From a virus, in the IMG/VR virus record IMGVR_UViG_3300020430_001445, positions 1-20,040 of that record: 20,040 bases of DNA, one strand, 5' to 3'. The notes beneath the pieces were generated by a model that saw only the letters and a list, made by a program, of their open reading frames with translations, was not told the origin of the DNA and made no database searches. The number at the start of each line of letters is the position of its first letter. Position 1 is the stretch's first letter. Of the stretch, positions 1 through 6,370 are shown piece by piece. A program made the translations under genes and the position numbers.

Positions 1-611
1 GTGGTAAGGTGTCTGCTGCTGCGTTGCGCGTTCTAGAAGGTCTTAGACACGTTGATATGAAGGTTGTTTATGTTGTTCCGGATTTAGAATACTCATCACG
101 TGATGAAAAAATAAGACATCGTGTACACTACAATATTTTACAAGAGTTTTGTAGGTCTGGATTGATATCTGAAATGATAATATTTGAAAACAAATGCTTG
201 TTGGAAATTGCTGGCCATGGAACGATATACAAATATTACGAGAAAGCAAATTATTTAATTTATTCTGCAATTCATACCTTAAATTATTGCGCGCATACGA
301 AGCCTGAGTTTGGTTCACTTCACACTCCAAAACAAATCAGTCGAATTTGTACCCTAGGTTATGGCGAAATAGAAGAAAATGATGAAAAAATGTTTTTTTC
401 CCTTGACAACATAACGGAAACAAGTTATATTATTAATATAAATGAGGATGATTTAGCTAACGACATTGATCTCCTACCAAACATTAAAGCAATGGTTGGA
501 GAAAACAAACAACTTGAACGCGAAACTTCATTTGCGATTTGGTCCACAACTGAGGATACAAATTATTATTACACAAAACATTACACACACTTTATTCAAG
601 AAAAAACTTGA
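1..611 (+). CDS. Possible FtsZ/tubulin-like protein, 5' end outside the window
   Basis: The frame is open from the window edge (first full codon at base 3), so the true start lies upstream; the GTG at 9 is probably internal. About 202 residues are visible. The order of elements resembles FtsZ/tubulin: a GK-turn followed by a helix (residues 1-15, possibly the end of the GTP-binding T4 loop); a hydrophobic strand VVYVVPD; a charged helix RDEKIRHRV; a strand and turn like the FtsZ 'IPND.LL' part (MIIFENKCLLEI); the helix YYEKANYLIYSAIHTL; a segment ending TLGYGEI; then a C-terminal part (SYIININEDDL...FAIWSTTE) like the activation domain. The catalytic acid of the T7 loop is not evident. This is judged by eye from fold pattern. 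A conserved phage protein of unknown function is the alternative. A promoter lies within the gene, and the TGA stop overlaps the next promoter. Confidence 0.4.
   Translation, partial: GKVSAAALRVLEGLRHVDMKVVYVVPDLEYSSRDEKIRHRVHYNILQEFCRSGLISEMIIFENKCLLEIAGHGTIYKYYEKANYLIYSAIHTLNYCAHTKPEFGSLHTPKQISRICTLGYGEIEENDEKMFFSLDNITETSYIININEDDLANDIDLLPNIKAMVGENKQLERETSFAIWSTTEDTNYYYTKHYTHFIQEKT
403..431 (+). promoter_or_regulatory. Sigma-70-type promoter inside the first gene
   Basis: TTGACA (403-408), 17 bases, then TATATT (426-431) preceded by GT, as in the other promoters of this window. It lies within the coding frame of the tubulin-like gene and no ORF of useful size starts just downstream. It could give an mRNA for the lipoprotein gene at 665 or be a relic of promoter duplication. 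Confidence 0.5.
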
Positions 612-636
612 CAACATAACCATAACAGGTTATATT
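608..636 (+). promoter_or_regulatory. Promoter for the 30-aa lipoprotein gene
   Basis: TTGACA at 608-613, 17-base spacer, TATATT at 631-636 preceded by GGT. The -35 box overlaps the TGA stop (609-611) of the preceding gene. The predicted start site near 643 leaves a leader of about 20 bases with an AAGGAG ribosome binding site. Confidence 0.75.
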
Positions 637-664
637 ATTATATAATACAAAGCAAGGAGATAAA

Positions 665-757
665 ATGCTTAGTTTAATGTTGCTCACCATTATTGGTTGC
701 GGCGAAAAAGAAGATGATACAGCAGAGGCTGTCGTCGAAAACTCTTCCGAGAGTTAA
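665..757 (+). CDS. 30-aa predicted lipoprotein
   Basis: ATG at 665 follows AAGGAG with good spacing and its own promoter. The product starts with a short hydrophobic segment (MLSLMLLTIIGC) whose IIGC fits a lipobox, so Cys12 would be lipidated by Lgt and cleaved by signal peptidase II. Only an acidic tail follows (EKEDDTAEAVVENSSES). The signal peptide is very short. The 'DDTAE' tail resembles the start of linkers in surface lipoproteins of marine Deltaproteobacteria. It may be a genuine micro-lipoprotein, for example for superinfection exclusion, or the 5' remnant of a larger lipoprotein gene. The dedicated promoter and ribosome binding site favour real expression; the function is unknown. 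Confidence 0.5.
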   Translation: MLSLMLLTIIGCGEKEDDTAEAVVENSSES

Positions 758-773
758 AAAATAAAAAAAATAT

Positions 774-802
774 TTGACAACATAACCATAACAGGTTATA
801 TT
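774..802 (+). promoter_or_regulatory. Promoter for the 82-aa gene
   Basis: TTGACA at 774-779, 17-base spacer, TATATT at 797-802 preceded by GGT. It is the second copy of the 36-bp repeat. AAGGAG and an ATG at 831 follow. Confidence 0.75.
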
Positions 803-830
803 ATTATATGTTCAACAAAAAGGAGTTATT

Positions 831-1079
831 ATGAGCATTACACAACAATTTCCAGTATATACTGGCACATTCACCACACAAAAAGGTGAAAAACGTACGA
901 TGAACTTTATCAAAGTTTCAGATCTTCCGACATCCTTCACTAGTGTTTCTAGTCGTGCACGAAAATTGCAACCGGGTTTTGAAACAGTCTATGATGTAGA
1001 TAAAAGTCAGTATAGAACTTTCAATTATAACTCATTGATTGGGTCTGTACAGATGTCACATCGTACAATTACAATTTAA
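831..1079 (+). CDS. Small phage protein, SH3/WYL_2-like fold suspected
   Basis: 82 residues, ATG preceded by AAAAGGAG and a dedicated promoter, ended by an intrinsic terminator overlapping the stop codon, so this is a one-gene transcript. The order of motifs (TGTFTTQKGEKRTMNFIKVSDLP, then ETVYDVDKSQYRTFNYNSLIG) matches what I remember of small phage beta-barrel proteins grouped as DUF2693/WYL_2: a K-[DE]-G-x-x-R-x-M turn, a strand, then 'YD.....YR.FN'. No catalytic motif is visible. A regulatory or nucleic-acid-binding role is possible for this fold but is not shown. The family assignment is from memory and moderate at best; that the gene is real is near certain. Confidence 0.7.
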   Translation: MSITQQFPVYTGTFTTQKGEKRTMNFIKVSDLPTSFTSVSSRARKLQPGFETVYDVDKSQYRTFNYNSLIGSVQMSHRTITI

Positions 1080-1100
1080 GGGTAGTCCCTTGGGTTTTTT
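1078..1100 (+). terminator. Intrinsic terminator after the 82-aa gene
   Basis: Stem AAGGG (1078-1082) with CCCTT (1087-1091), loop TAGT, then GGG and six T. A second T-run follows at 1106-1112. The stem overlaps the TAA stop codon. The short stem makes it moderate in strength. Confidence 0.6.
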
Positions 1101-1137
1101 GTCTGTTTTTTTCCTCAAAAAAACTTTCACTTTTTTC

Positions 1138-1166
1138 TTGACAAAGTTTAAAATATATGTTATATT
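1138..1166 (+). promoter_or_regulatory. Promoter of the gp32-like gene
   Basis: TTGACA at 1138-1143, 17 bases, TATATT at 1161-1166 preceded by GT. A TATAAATA (1166-1173), identical to the T4 late promoter box, overlaps it; in this AT-rich DNA that may be chance. The predicted start site near 1173 gives an 84-base leader, longer than for the other promoters here. Confidence 0.75.
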
Positions 1167-1203
1167 ATAAATATAAGCTAAGTCTTAAAACACAAAAAAT
1201 CTA

Positions 1204-1227
1204 ACGGTAAGGTTGAAACCCTGCCGT
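1204..1227 (+). promoter_or_regulatory. Leader hairpin ahead of the gp32-like gene
   Basis: ACGGTAAGG (1204-1212) pairs with CCCTGCCGT (1219-1227) around a six-base loop: eight of nine positions pair, with one A/C mismatch and one G-T pair. It sits 15-20 bases upstream of the AAAAGGAG ribosome binding site. T4 gene 32 is autogenously repressed through a structured leader bound by gp32. The same arrangement here is suggestive only; no pseudoknot was demonstrated. Confidence 0.45.
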
Positions 1228-1256
1228 ATATGATAGCAACAAAAGGAGAACTAATC

Positions 1257-2027
1257 ATGGCTATTAATATCGAAGCGATGCGAGCCAAACTTAACGCATC
1301 TAAAAATGGCAACAAAGGTCAAACAAACAATACGAAATGGCGACCAACTCAAGGAGACCAAACCATTCGTATACTTCCTACAGAAGATGGTGACCCGTTT
1401 AAGGAATTTCACTTTCATTATAATGTAGGCAAAAATCCCGGAATTCTATGCCCAAAGAAAAACCACGGAGAGGATTGTCCAATCTGTGAGTTCGCATCTA
1501 CATTGTGGAGACAAGGTGTTGAAAATGACGACACAGCTCTTAAGAATGAAGCTAAAAAACTTTTTGTTCGTAAGCGTTATTACTCTCCAATCATTGTACG
1601 TGGCAAAGAATCCGAAGGAGTAAAAGTTTGGTCTTATGGAAAGCAAGCCTATGAAACCCTTCTAGGGTATGTTCTGGATCCCGATTATGGTGATATCACA
1701 GATTCCGAAACCGGTACTGATATTGTTCTTAATTATGATGTTCCGGGTACCCCCGGCTCTTTCCCTAAGACTACCCTAAAACCCCGTCGACGTCCGAGCG
1801 TTTTGTGTGATGATGCTATTAGCGATTGTGATGCATTGCTCGACTCAGTCCCAGATATTGGTGGTCTTTTTGATAGAAAAACTACTGAGGATATTCAAGC
1901 TCTGCTAGATGATTTCCTGTCTACCGACACGTCCTCCGAAAGTAGATCTAGTGAAACTACAAAGTATAATACATCATCCACCTCGGACGTCGATAAGGAG
2001 TTCCAAAAATTCATGAACGATGAGTAA
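1257..2027 (+). CDS. Single-stranded DNA-binding protein, T4 gp32-like
   Basis: 256 residues from ATG 1257, chosen because AAAAGGAG sits about 10 bases upstream; the in-frame ATG at 1230 has none and would add nine residues. A basic N-terminus (residues 1-30) fits the cooperativity region. The zinc-ligand pattern of T4 gp32 is present: His52, Cys65, Cys74 and Cys77, with H-C spacing 13 and CxxC as in T4 (His64, Cys77, Cys87, Cys90). Aromatic and basic residues in the middle fit an OB-fold core. The C-terminal 60 residues are Ser/Thr/Asp/Glu-rich and end in DKEFQKFMNDE, like the acidic tail through which gp32 contacts replication partners. The protein coats ssDNA at forks and in recombination, partnering UvsX and the helicase encoded downstream. 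Confidence 0.85.
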   Translation: MAINIEAMRAKLNASKNGNKGQTNNTKWRPTQGDQTIRILPTEDGDPFKEFHFHYNVGKNPGILCPKKNHGEDCPICEFASTLWRQGVENDDTALKNEAKKLFVRKRYYSPIIVRGKESEGVKVWSYGKQAYETLLGYVLDPDYGDITDSETGTDIVLNYDVPGTPGSFPKTTLKPRRRPSVLCDDAISDCDALLDSVPDIGGLFDRKTTEDIQALLDDFLSTDTSSESRSSETTKYNTSSTSDVDKEFQKFMNDE

Positions 2028-2055
2028 GTCGTAGTCCTCCTGTGTTGAAGGGTTT

Positions 2056-2091
2056 ACCGCCCACCCTAGAATAAAAGTGGCGGTTTCTTTT
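2056..2091 (+). terminator. Intrinsic terminator after the gp32-like gene
   Basis: ACCGCCCAC (2056-2064) pairs with GTGGCGGT (2077-2084) with one bulged C, followed by TTCTTTT. I see no TTGACA-type promoter between this and the FKBP gene, so FKBP and UvsX probably depend on read-through. That would give excess gp32 over UvsX. Confidence 0.7.
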
Positions 2092-2103
2092 AAACAAAGC
2101 AGC

Positions 2104-2126
2104 GGGGGAAGGCTTAAAGATCCCCC
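2104..2126 (+). other. Hairpin in the leader of the FKBP gene
   Basis: GGGGGA (2104-2109) pairs perfectly with TCCCCC (2121-2126) around an 11-base loop. It ends nine bases before the AAAAGGAG of the FKBP gene. No T-run of terminator type follows. It could be an RNA processing or stability element protecting the downstream message. Confidence 0.4.
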
Positions 2127-2146
2127 TTATATAAAAGGAGAGTGAA

Positions 2147-2638
2147 ATGACTTATAATTATAATCCCAAGCCCAAAAATATTGTCACTGTACACTATGTT
2201 GGTACCTTGGATGATGGTCAAGAGTTTGATAATTCTCACAAAAGAGGTGAGCCGTTAACATTCACGATAGGTAGTGGACAAATGATCCCGGGTTTCGAAG
2301 CGAATGTTATAGGAATGAAAAAAGGAGAGAGTAAAAATTTTACGCTATCTCCGGATGAAGCATATGGACAAGTCAGAGAAAACCTATTTCAGACTTTTCA
2401 GAGAACTCAGTTTCCACCAGATTTTGAGATACAAGTGGGGTCGATGATAAACGTCCCAACCAACGATGGCCAAATATTTCCTGCAACCATTAATTTTGCT
2501 GATGAAGAAAATGTGGTATTGGATTTTAATCACCCAATGGCTGGAAAAAACTTGAACTTCGATATTGAAGTTATTAATATTATAAACGAAAAAGGAGAAA
2601 CACTTGGGGAAGTTGATACAAATGAAGAAACCGGGTAA
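2147..2638 (+). CDS. FKBP-type peptidyl-prolyl cis-trans isomerase, SlyD-like
   Basis: 163 residues, ATG with AAAAGGAG seven bases upstream. FKBP elements are clear: VTVHYVGTLDDGQEFDNS (residues about 13-30), PLTFTIGSGQMIPGFEANVIGMKKGE (38-63), then LSPDEAYG (69-76), the point where SlyD proteins insert the chaperone 'insert-in-flap' domain. Residues about 77-125 make up such an insert, and the chain returns with the FKBP strand LNFDIEVINI. The protein would speed prolyl isomerisation and act as a holdase in the cytoplasm. It lacks SlyD's His/Cys-rich metal tail. It sits between the gp32-like gene and uvsX and overlaps the latter by 35 bases, suggesting translational coupling. Its position in a replication operon is unusual. 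Confidence 0.88.
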   Translation: MTYNYNPKPKNIVTVHYVGTLDDGQEFDNSHKRGEPLTFTIGSGQMIPGFEANVIGMKKGESKNFTLSPDEAYGQVRENLFQTFQRTQFPPDFEIQVGSMINVPTNDGQIFPATINFADEENVVLDFNHPMAGKNLNFDIEVINIINEKGETLGEVDTNEETG

Positions 2639-3716
2639 AATTGACATTTCAGCGATGAAAAAATTTGTTAACAAACAAGTTGGAATAGATATCGCACACG
2701 ATCTCCGTCAGGATAATCCTACGGAAGTTAAAACTTGGATCCCTACTGGATCTAGGTGGCTTGACTCTATAACTTGTAGAGGAAGGTATGGTGGTATTCC
2801 CGTTGGGAAGATTACCGAGATTGCTGGTTTAAGCTCAGCCGGCAAATCTTTTATGGCTGTTCAGATAGCCGCCAATGCTCAGAAGATGGGTCACACTGTG
2901 GTCTACTTCGATGCTGAAAGCGCTATCGATCCACAGTTTCTTACAACTGCGGGAGTCAATACGGATGAACTTCTGTATATTCAGGCTCTTTCTGTGGAGA
3001 AAGTTCTCGAAACAATTGAGGACTTAATGGGAGAATATCCTGAAACTCAATTCCTTTTCATTTGGGATAGCATTGCTGCTACTTCTTCTGAAAAAGAAAT
3101 AGAATCAGACTTCAACCCTCAATCCACTATGGCAGTCAAGCCTCGCATTTTTGCTAAGGCTTTTCCGAAACTTACAATCCCTCTTGCCAATCAACAGTGT
3201 ACGTTGATCTTGATTAATCAATTAAAGACCAACATCACTAGTAATGTAGCCGAAGCAATGACAACCCCATTTATTGCTCCCGGTGGTAAGGCGATTGAAT
3301 ATTTCTGCTCCCAGCGTATTTGGTTAACAAAGCGAAAGGCAAAAGCAGGATATGTCACAGACCAATCTGGTTTGCGAATTGGTTCGGAAGTAAAGGTCAA
3401 GATTGAAAAATCTAGATTTGGAACGGAAGGAAGAACTTGTGGGTTCAAAATCCTGTGGGGTGGCGAGGCACGAATTCAAGATGAAGAATCGTGGCTTGAA
3501 GCCCTGCGTTTATCCCAATCAGACCGTTTTCGGGTAGGAGGTGGATGGTACTACCTTACCGACTCTAAGGGTAAGGAGATAAAATTCCGATCCTCCTCTT
3601 GGTTGGATAAACTAAAAGATCAAAAATTTAAGTCTCTGGTCTTTGAAATTATGGATGAAGAGATAATTAAGAAGTTCGATACTGAAGGCAAGAATTTCAA
3701 TGTCGACAAAGAATAG
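2604..3716 (+). CDS. uvsX: UvsX/RecA-like recombinase
   Basis: 370 residues from TTG 2604, or 364 from ATG 2622. TTG has the better ribosome binding site (AAAGGAG 6-7 bases upstream); the ATG has only GGGGA at longer spacing, so the start is open. Walker A GLSSAGKS is at residues 75-82; the strand LFIWD (151-155) is Walker B. A segment INQLKTNI matches the RecA/UvsX loop 1-adjacent 'NQ.r..i' signature, followed by TPFIAPGGKAIEYFCSQRIWL, as in UvsX where RecA has 'GGnALkFYaS'. The enzyme forms ATP-dependent filaments on ssDNA and drives strand exchange, in T4-like phages initiating recombination-dependent replication with gp32. I saw no uvsY-type mediator in this window. A strong terminator follows. 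Confidence 0.9.
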   Translation: MGKLIQMKKPGKIDISAMKKFVNKQVGIDIAHDLRQDNPTEVKTWIPTGSRWLDSITCRGRYGGIPVGKITEIAGLSSAGKSFMAVQIAANAQKMGHTVVYFDAESAIDPQFLTTAGVNTDELLYIQALSVEKVLETIEDLMGEYPETQFLFIWDSIAATSSEKEIESDFNPQSTMAVKPRIFAKAFPKLTIPLANQQCTLILINQLKTNITSNVAEAMTTPFIAPGGKAIEYFCSQRIWLTKRKAKAGYVTDQSGLRIGSEVKVKIEKSRFGTEGRTCGFKILWGGEARIQDEESWLEALRLSQSDRFRVGGGWYYLTDSKGKEIKFRSSSWLDKLKDQKFKSLVFEIMDEEIIKKFDTEGKNFNVDKE

Positions 3717-3749
3717 TGATTTGATACATCATTGTTTTTCTCCATGTAG

Positions 3750-3784
3750 CCCTCACCTTGTAATACAGGTGAGGGTTTTTTATT
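3750..3784 (+). terminator. Strong intrinsic terminator after uvsX
   Basis: A perfect 9-bp stem: CCCTCACCT (3750-3758) with AGGTGAGGG (3767-3775), an 8-base loop, then TTTTTTATTT. It closes the gp32-FKBP-uvsX transcript just before the next promoter. Confidence 0.92.
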
Positions 3785-3791
3785 TATTTAC

Positions 3792-3820
3792 TTGACAAAC
3801 TAAACACAACAGGTTATATT
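3792..3820 (+). promoter_or_regulatory. Promoter for the small ORF and exonuclease gene
   Basis: TTGACA at 3792-3797, 17 bases, TATATT at 3815-3820 preceded by GGT. GGAGG and an ATG follow within 25 bases. Confidence 0.8.
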
Positions 3821-3843
3821 ATTAATATAATACGGAGGACAGT

Positions 3844-3996
3844 ATGAAAAAAATATTAATTAAACACGAAGGTATTCAATTTTACGGATATCTAGTCGAG
3901 GACAAGAAAACAAAGTTTATTGCTCTCAATGAATCAAAAGTAGTAACTTGGCATTACCCTAAGGTAGCGTACTCGTACACAATCGTGGAGGGGTAA
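3844..3996 (+). CDS. 50-aa hypothetical protein
   Basis: ATG at 3844 follows GGAGGA with good spacing and lies right behind a promoter. The product starts MKKILIKHEGIQFYGYLVEDKKTKF and ends YSYTIVEG, with alternating hydrophobic residues that suggest a small all-beta protein. Its stop TAA overlaps the ATG of the exonuclease gene (TAATG), and its last codons supply that gene's GGAGGGG ribosome binding site. The arrangement strongly suggests that translation of the exonuclease is coupled to this ORF. I do not recognise the family. Confidence 0.7.
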   Translation: MKKILIKHEGIQFYGYLVEDKKTKFIALNESKVVTWHYPKVAYSYTIVEG

Positions 3997-4946
3997 TGAA
4001 TAAAGTTATGTTTATCGATGGACTGAATATGTTTATCCGCAGCTACATCGTAAACCCAACTTTGGATAAGCATGGCAACCCCATAGGCGGTTGTATAGGT
4101 TTCTTAAAATCCTTGCAAAAGGTTACTAGGAAATTTCAACCTGACGAAGTAATAGTTGCTTGGGATGGTCACGAAGGTTCACAGCGCAAAAGAGCTTTGA
4201 ACAAACAGTATAAAGAGGGTCGAGGCCCGATAAGGTTTAACCGTAGGTTAATTGAGTTGTCACCAGAAGAACAAACAAAAAACAAAGCCTATCAACTTAT
4301 TAGGCTGATGGAGTACTTAAATGAATTACCAGTCATTCAAATCACTATCGACTTTGTTGAGGCCGATGATGTTATCGCTTATGGAGCACGGCACCCTTAT
4401 TACGGAGGGTGGAATAAAATCATTGTTTCTTCCGATAAAGACTTCTTTCAACTCTGCGATAAGCAGACATCTATCTATCGACCTATCCAAGATAAAGTGG
4501 TTACACAGCAAAGCATTCTTGATGAGTTTAAAATTCATCCCAATAATTTTGCCGTTGCTCGTGCAATTGCAGGAGACACGAGCGATAACCTTCCCGGTGT
4601 GCCTGGGGTTGGGCTTAAAACAATTGCAAAGCGCTTTCCTTTCTTGGCTTTCGAAGAAGAATCAGACTGCCAAAAGATTGTTACAAATTGTGCAATGCAA
4701 ACAAAAAAGCTTAAATTACACGAAAACATTATCAAGTCTGCTGATTTGGTAAAAAACAATTATAGAATCATGCAACTGTATTCACCAAACATCAGACCGG
4801 TGAATAGAATTTTTATTGACAATACGATAATCCAGTTTGAACCTGAGTTTTCAAAACTAAATTTTACGAAAATGCTGTTTGAAGATGACTGCGGCTATAT
4901 CAAATTTGATGAACTAACTATGGTCATGAAAAAAATAAAAAGATAA
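3996..4946 (+). CDS. 5'-3' exonuclease / RNase H of the T4 type (FEN-like)
   Basis: 316 residues. The acidic metal-binding sites of flap-type nucleases are all present: Asp8 (VMFIDGLN), Asp57 (VAWDG), Glu122/Asp124/Asp125 (VEADDV), Asp147/Asp149 (SSDKDF) and Asp194/Asp197 (GDTSDN). These are followed by the helix-hairpin-helix stretch LPGVPGVGLKTI (199-210). The length matches T4 RNase H (305 aa). It would remove RNA primers and flaps from lagging-strand fragments in the cytoplasm, working with gp32 and the helicase encoded next door. It starts by one-base overlap with the 50-aa ORF. I see no sign of a linked polymerase domain. Confidence 0.9.
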   Translation: MNKVMFIDGLNMFIRSYIVNPTLDKHGNPIGGCIGFLKSLQKVTRKFQPDEVIVAWDGHEGSQRKRALNKQYKEGRGPIRFNRRLIELSPEEQTKNKAYQLIRLMEYLNELPVIQITIDFVEADDVIAYGARHPYYGGWNKIIVSSDKDFFQLCDKQTSIYRPIQDKVVTQQSILDEFKIHPNNFAVARAIAGDTSDNLPGVPGVGLKTIAKRFPFLAFEEESDCQKIVTNCAMQTKKLKLHENIIKSADLVKNNYRIMQLYSPNIRPVNRIFIDNTIIQFEPEFSKLNFTKMLFEDDCGYIKFDELTMVMKKIKR

Positions 4947-4955
4947 AAAACAAAA

Positions 4956-4983
4956 TTGACAAATGAAAATTATATGTTATAAT
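4956..4983 (+). promoter_or_regulatory. Promoter for helicase, nrdJ and the Hc1-like gene
   Basis: TTGACA at 4956-4961, TATAAT at 4978-4983 preceded by GT. The spacer is 16 bases, the only one here not 17, paired with the only consensus TATAAT. GGAGGA and ATG 5005 follow. No terminator is visible until after 8422. Confidence 0.78.
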
Positions 4984-5004
4984 TAATAACACATTGGAGG
5001 ACAA

Positions 5005-6360
5005 ATGTATAATAATGATCAAGACACTTTCTCACGTTTTGGGAAAAAATTTCAAGAAAATATGTGCCAACTTATGTTGGAAGACCGGCCATTTTATGAC
5101 CAAATCTCAGAAGTTATCGATATCAATTTCTTTGAAAAAAAATATCTGCAAATATTTATAGAAACACTGATGAAGCATAGAGAGAAATACTCTACTCATC
5201 CAAATTTTGAGGTAATGATGTCTCTATTGAGAACTGAATTGAACCACCATGATAGAGCAACCGCCAAAGCAGTAAGGGATTTTTTTGCTAGAATAAAATC
5301 TTCGGATGGTATCGAAGAAGCCGCTTGGATAAAAGATAAGGCTATCGATTTCTGTCGAAAACAAGTGCTCAAAGCAGCAATGCTCAAATCAGTTAAATTA
5401 TTGAAGTCCTCCTCGTTTGACGAGATTGAAAAAGTTATTCAGGACGCTTTGAAGCTAGGTACAGATAATAATTTCGGACACGAGTATCACAAGGATGCCC
5501 TTGCAAGATTCGAGATCGTCAATCGTAACCCAATCACAACTGGTTGGGATCGTATGGATGAAATATGCAAAGGAGGCCTAGGAAAAAATGAACTTGGCGT
5601 TGTTATTGCTCCTACTGGCGCTGGAAAGTCAATGGTTCTTGTCCACCTCGCCACAGAAGCACTCAAAAAAGGAAAAACAGTAGTGTATTACACACTGGAA
5701 CTTAAAGACACGGTAGTAGGAAGTAGGTTTGACTCTTGCTTGACCGGAATTCCTCTCAATGAACTGAGGGATCGAAAAGAAGAGGTCTTGGATAAGATTG
5801 AAAACGTCGACGGCTCTTTGATAATCAAAGAATATCCAACCAAGTCCGCTTCGGTTCAGACAATCAAAAATCACATTGAGAAATTGAAAAAGAGAGGCAT
5901 AGAACCAGATATTGTGTTGGTTGATTATGCTGATCTACTTAGACCACCTCGCGTTTCTGGTGAAAAACGTCATGAGTTAGAGGAAATTTATGAAAACCTC
6001 AGAGCCATTGCTCAGATTTATGAAATACCAGTCTGGACCGCCTCACAAACAAACCGCGGAGGCTTGAATGCTGAGGTCATAACAATGGAAGCTATCTCGG
6101 AGGCATTCAACAAATGTTTTGTAGCCGATTTTATCTTTTCGTTGTCAAGAACTGTCCAAGACAAACAGGCGAACAAAGGAAGAGTCTTTATCGCCAAAAA
6201 TAGAAATGGCCCTGACGGCATGGTGTTCCAATCGTTCGTAGATTGGTCAGATGTCACAATTAAAATATTAGATAGGGATGAAGATGTCGATGCTATGCAA
6301 TCTACCGCGGAAGCTCTGACTCTTCTTAAAAAGAAATATCAAGAAATATCAGCGAAATAG
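5005..6360 (+). CDS. Replicative DNA helicase, DnaB / T4 gp41-like
   Basis: 451 residues. The N-terminal 150 residues are helical, as in the gp41 N-domain. The RecA-like ATPase core follows: TTGWDRMDEICKGGLGKNELGVV, Walker A APTGAGKS (202-209), a conserved acidic turn YYTLEL, Walker B VLVDYADLL (Asp307), and later AKNRNGPDG, equivalent to the arginine-finger strand of DnaB helicases ('.KnR.G..g'). The hexamer would travel 5'-3' on the lagging strand. It sits between the exonuclease and nrdJ genes, its ATG 12 bases after GGAGGA. No primase domain is attached and no separate primase or loader is visible in this window. Confidence 0.9.
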   Translation: MYNNDQDTFSRFGKKFQENMCQLMLEDRPFYDQISEVIDINFFEKKYLQIFIETLMKHREKYSTHPNFEVMMSLLRTELNHHDRATAKAVRDFFARIKSSDGIEEAAWIKDKAIDFCRKQVLKAAMLKSVKLLKSSSFDEIEKVIQDALKLGTDNNFGHEYHKDALARFEIVNRNPITTGWDRMDEICKGGLGKNELGVVIAPTGAGKSMVLVHLATEALKKGKTVVYYTLELKDTVVGSRFDSCLTGIPLNELRDRKEEVLDKIENVDGSLIIKEYPTKSASVQTIKNHIEKLKKRGIEPDIVLVDYADLLRPPRVSGEKRHELEEIYENLRAIAQIYEIPVWTASQTNRGGLNAEVITMEAISEAFNKCFVADFIFSLSRTVQDKQANKGRVFIAKNRNGPDGMVFQSFVDWSDVTIKILDRDEDVDAMQSTAEALTLLKKKYQEISAK

Positions 6361-6370
6361 GAGAGCAAGT

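Larger units (their letters stand above)
608..809 (+). repeat. 36-bp direct repeat carrying a promoter
   Basis: Bases 608-643 and 774-809 are identical over 36 bp, 166 bp apart, and span the whole promoter from the -35 box to just past the -10. The spacer sequence is identical too, although it is not conserved in the other promoters here. This points to recent duplication rather than shared constraint. The 30-aa lipoprotein gene lies between the copies. Confidence 0.85.

Noticed and set aside
740-755. Hairpin AACTCT-TCCG-AGAGTT at the end of the 30-aa gene
   Set aside because: It is followed by A-rich rather than T-rich sequence, so it does not fit an intrinsic terminator on the + strand.
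1166-1173. T4-type late promoter TATAAATA
   Set aside because: A single match in very AT-rich DNA overlapping a full sigma-70 promoter; not listed as a feature of its own.
4321-4752. 143-residue open frame in another + frame
   Set aside because: It lies inside the exonuclease gene, whose catalytic motifs are all in the other frame.
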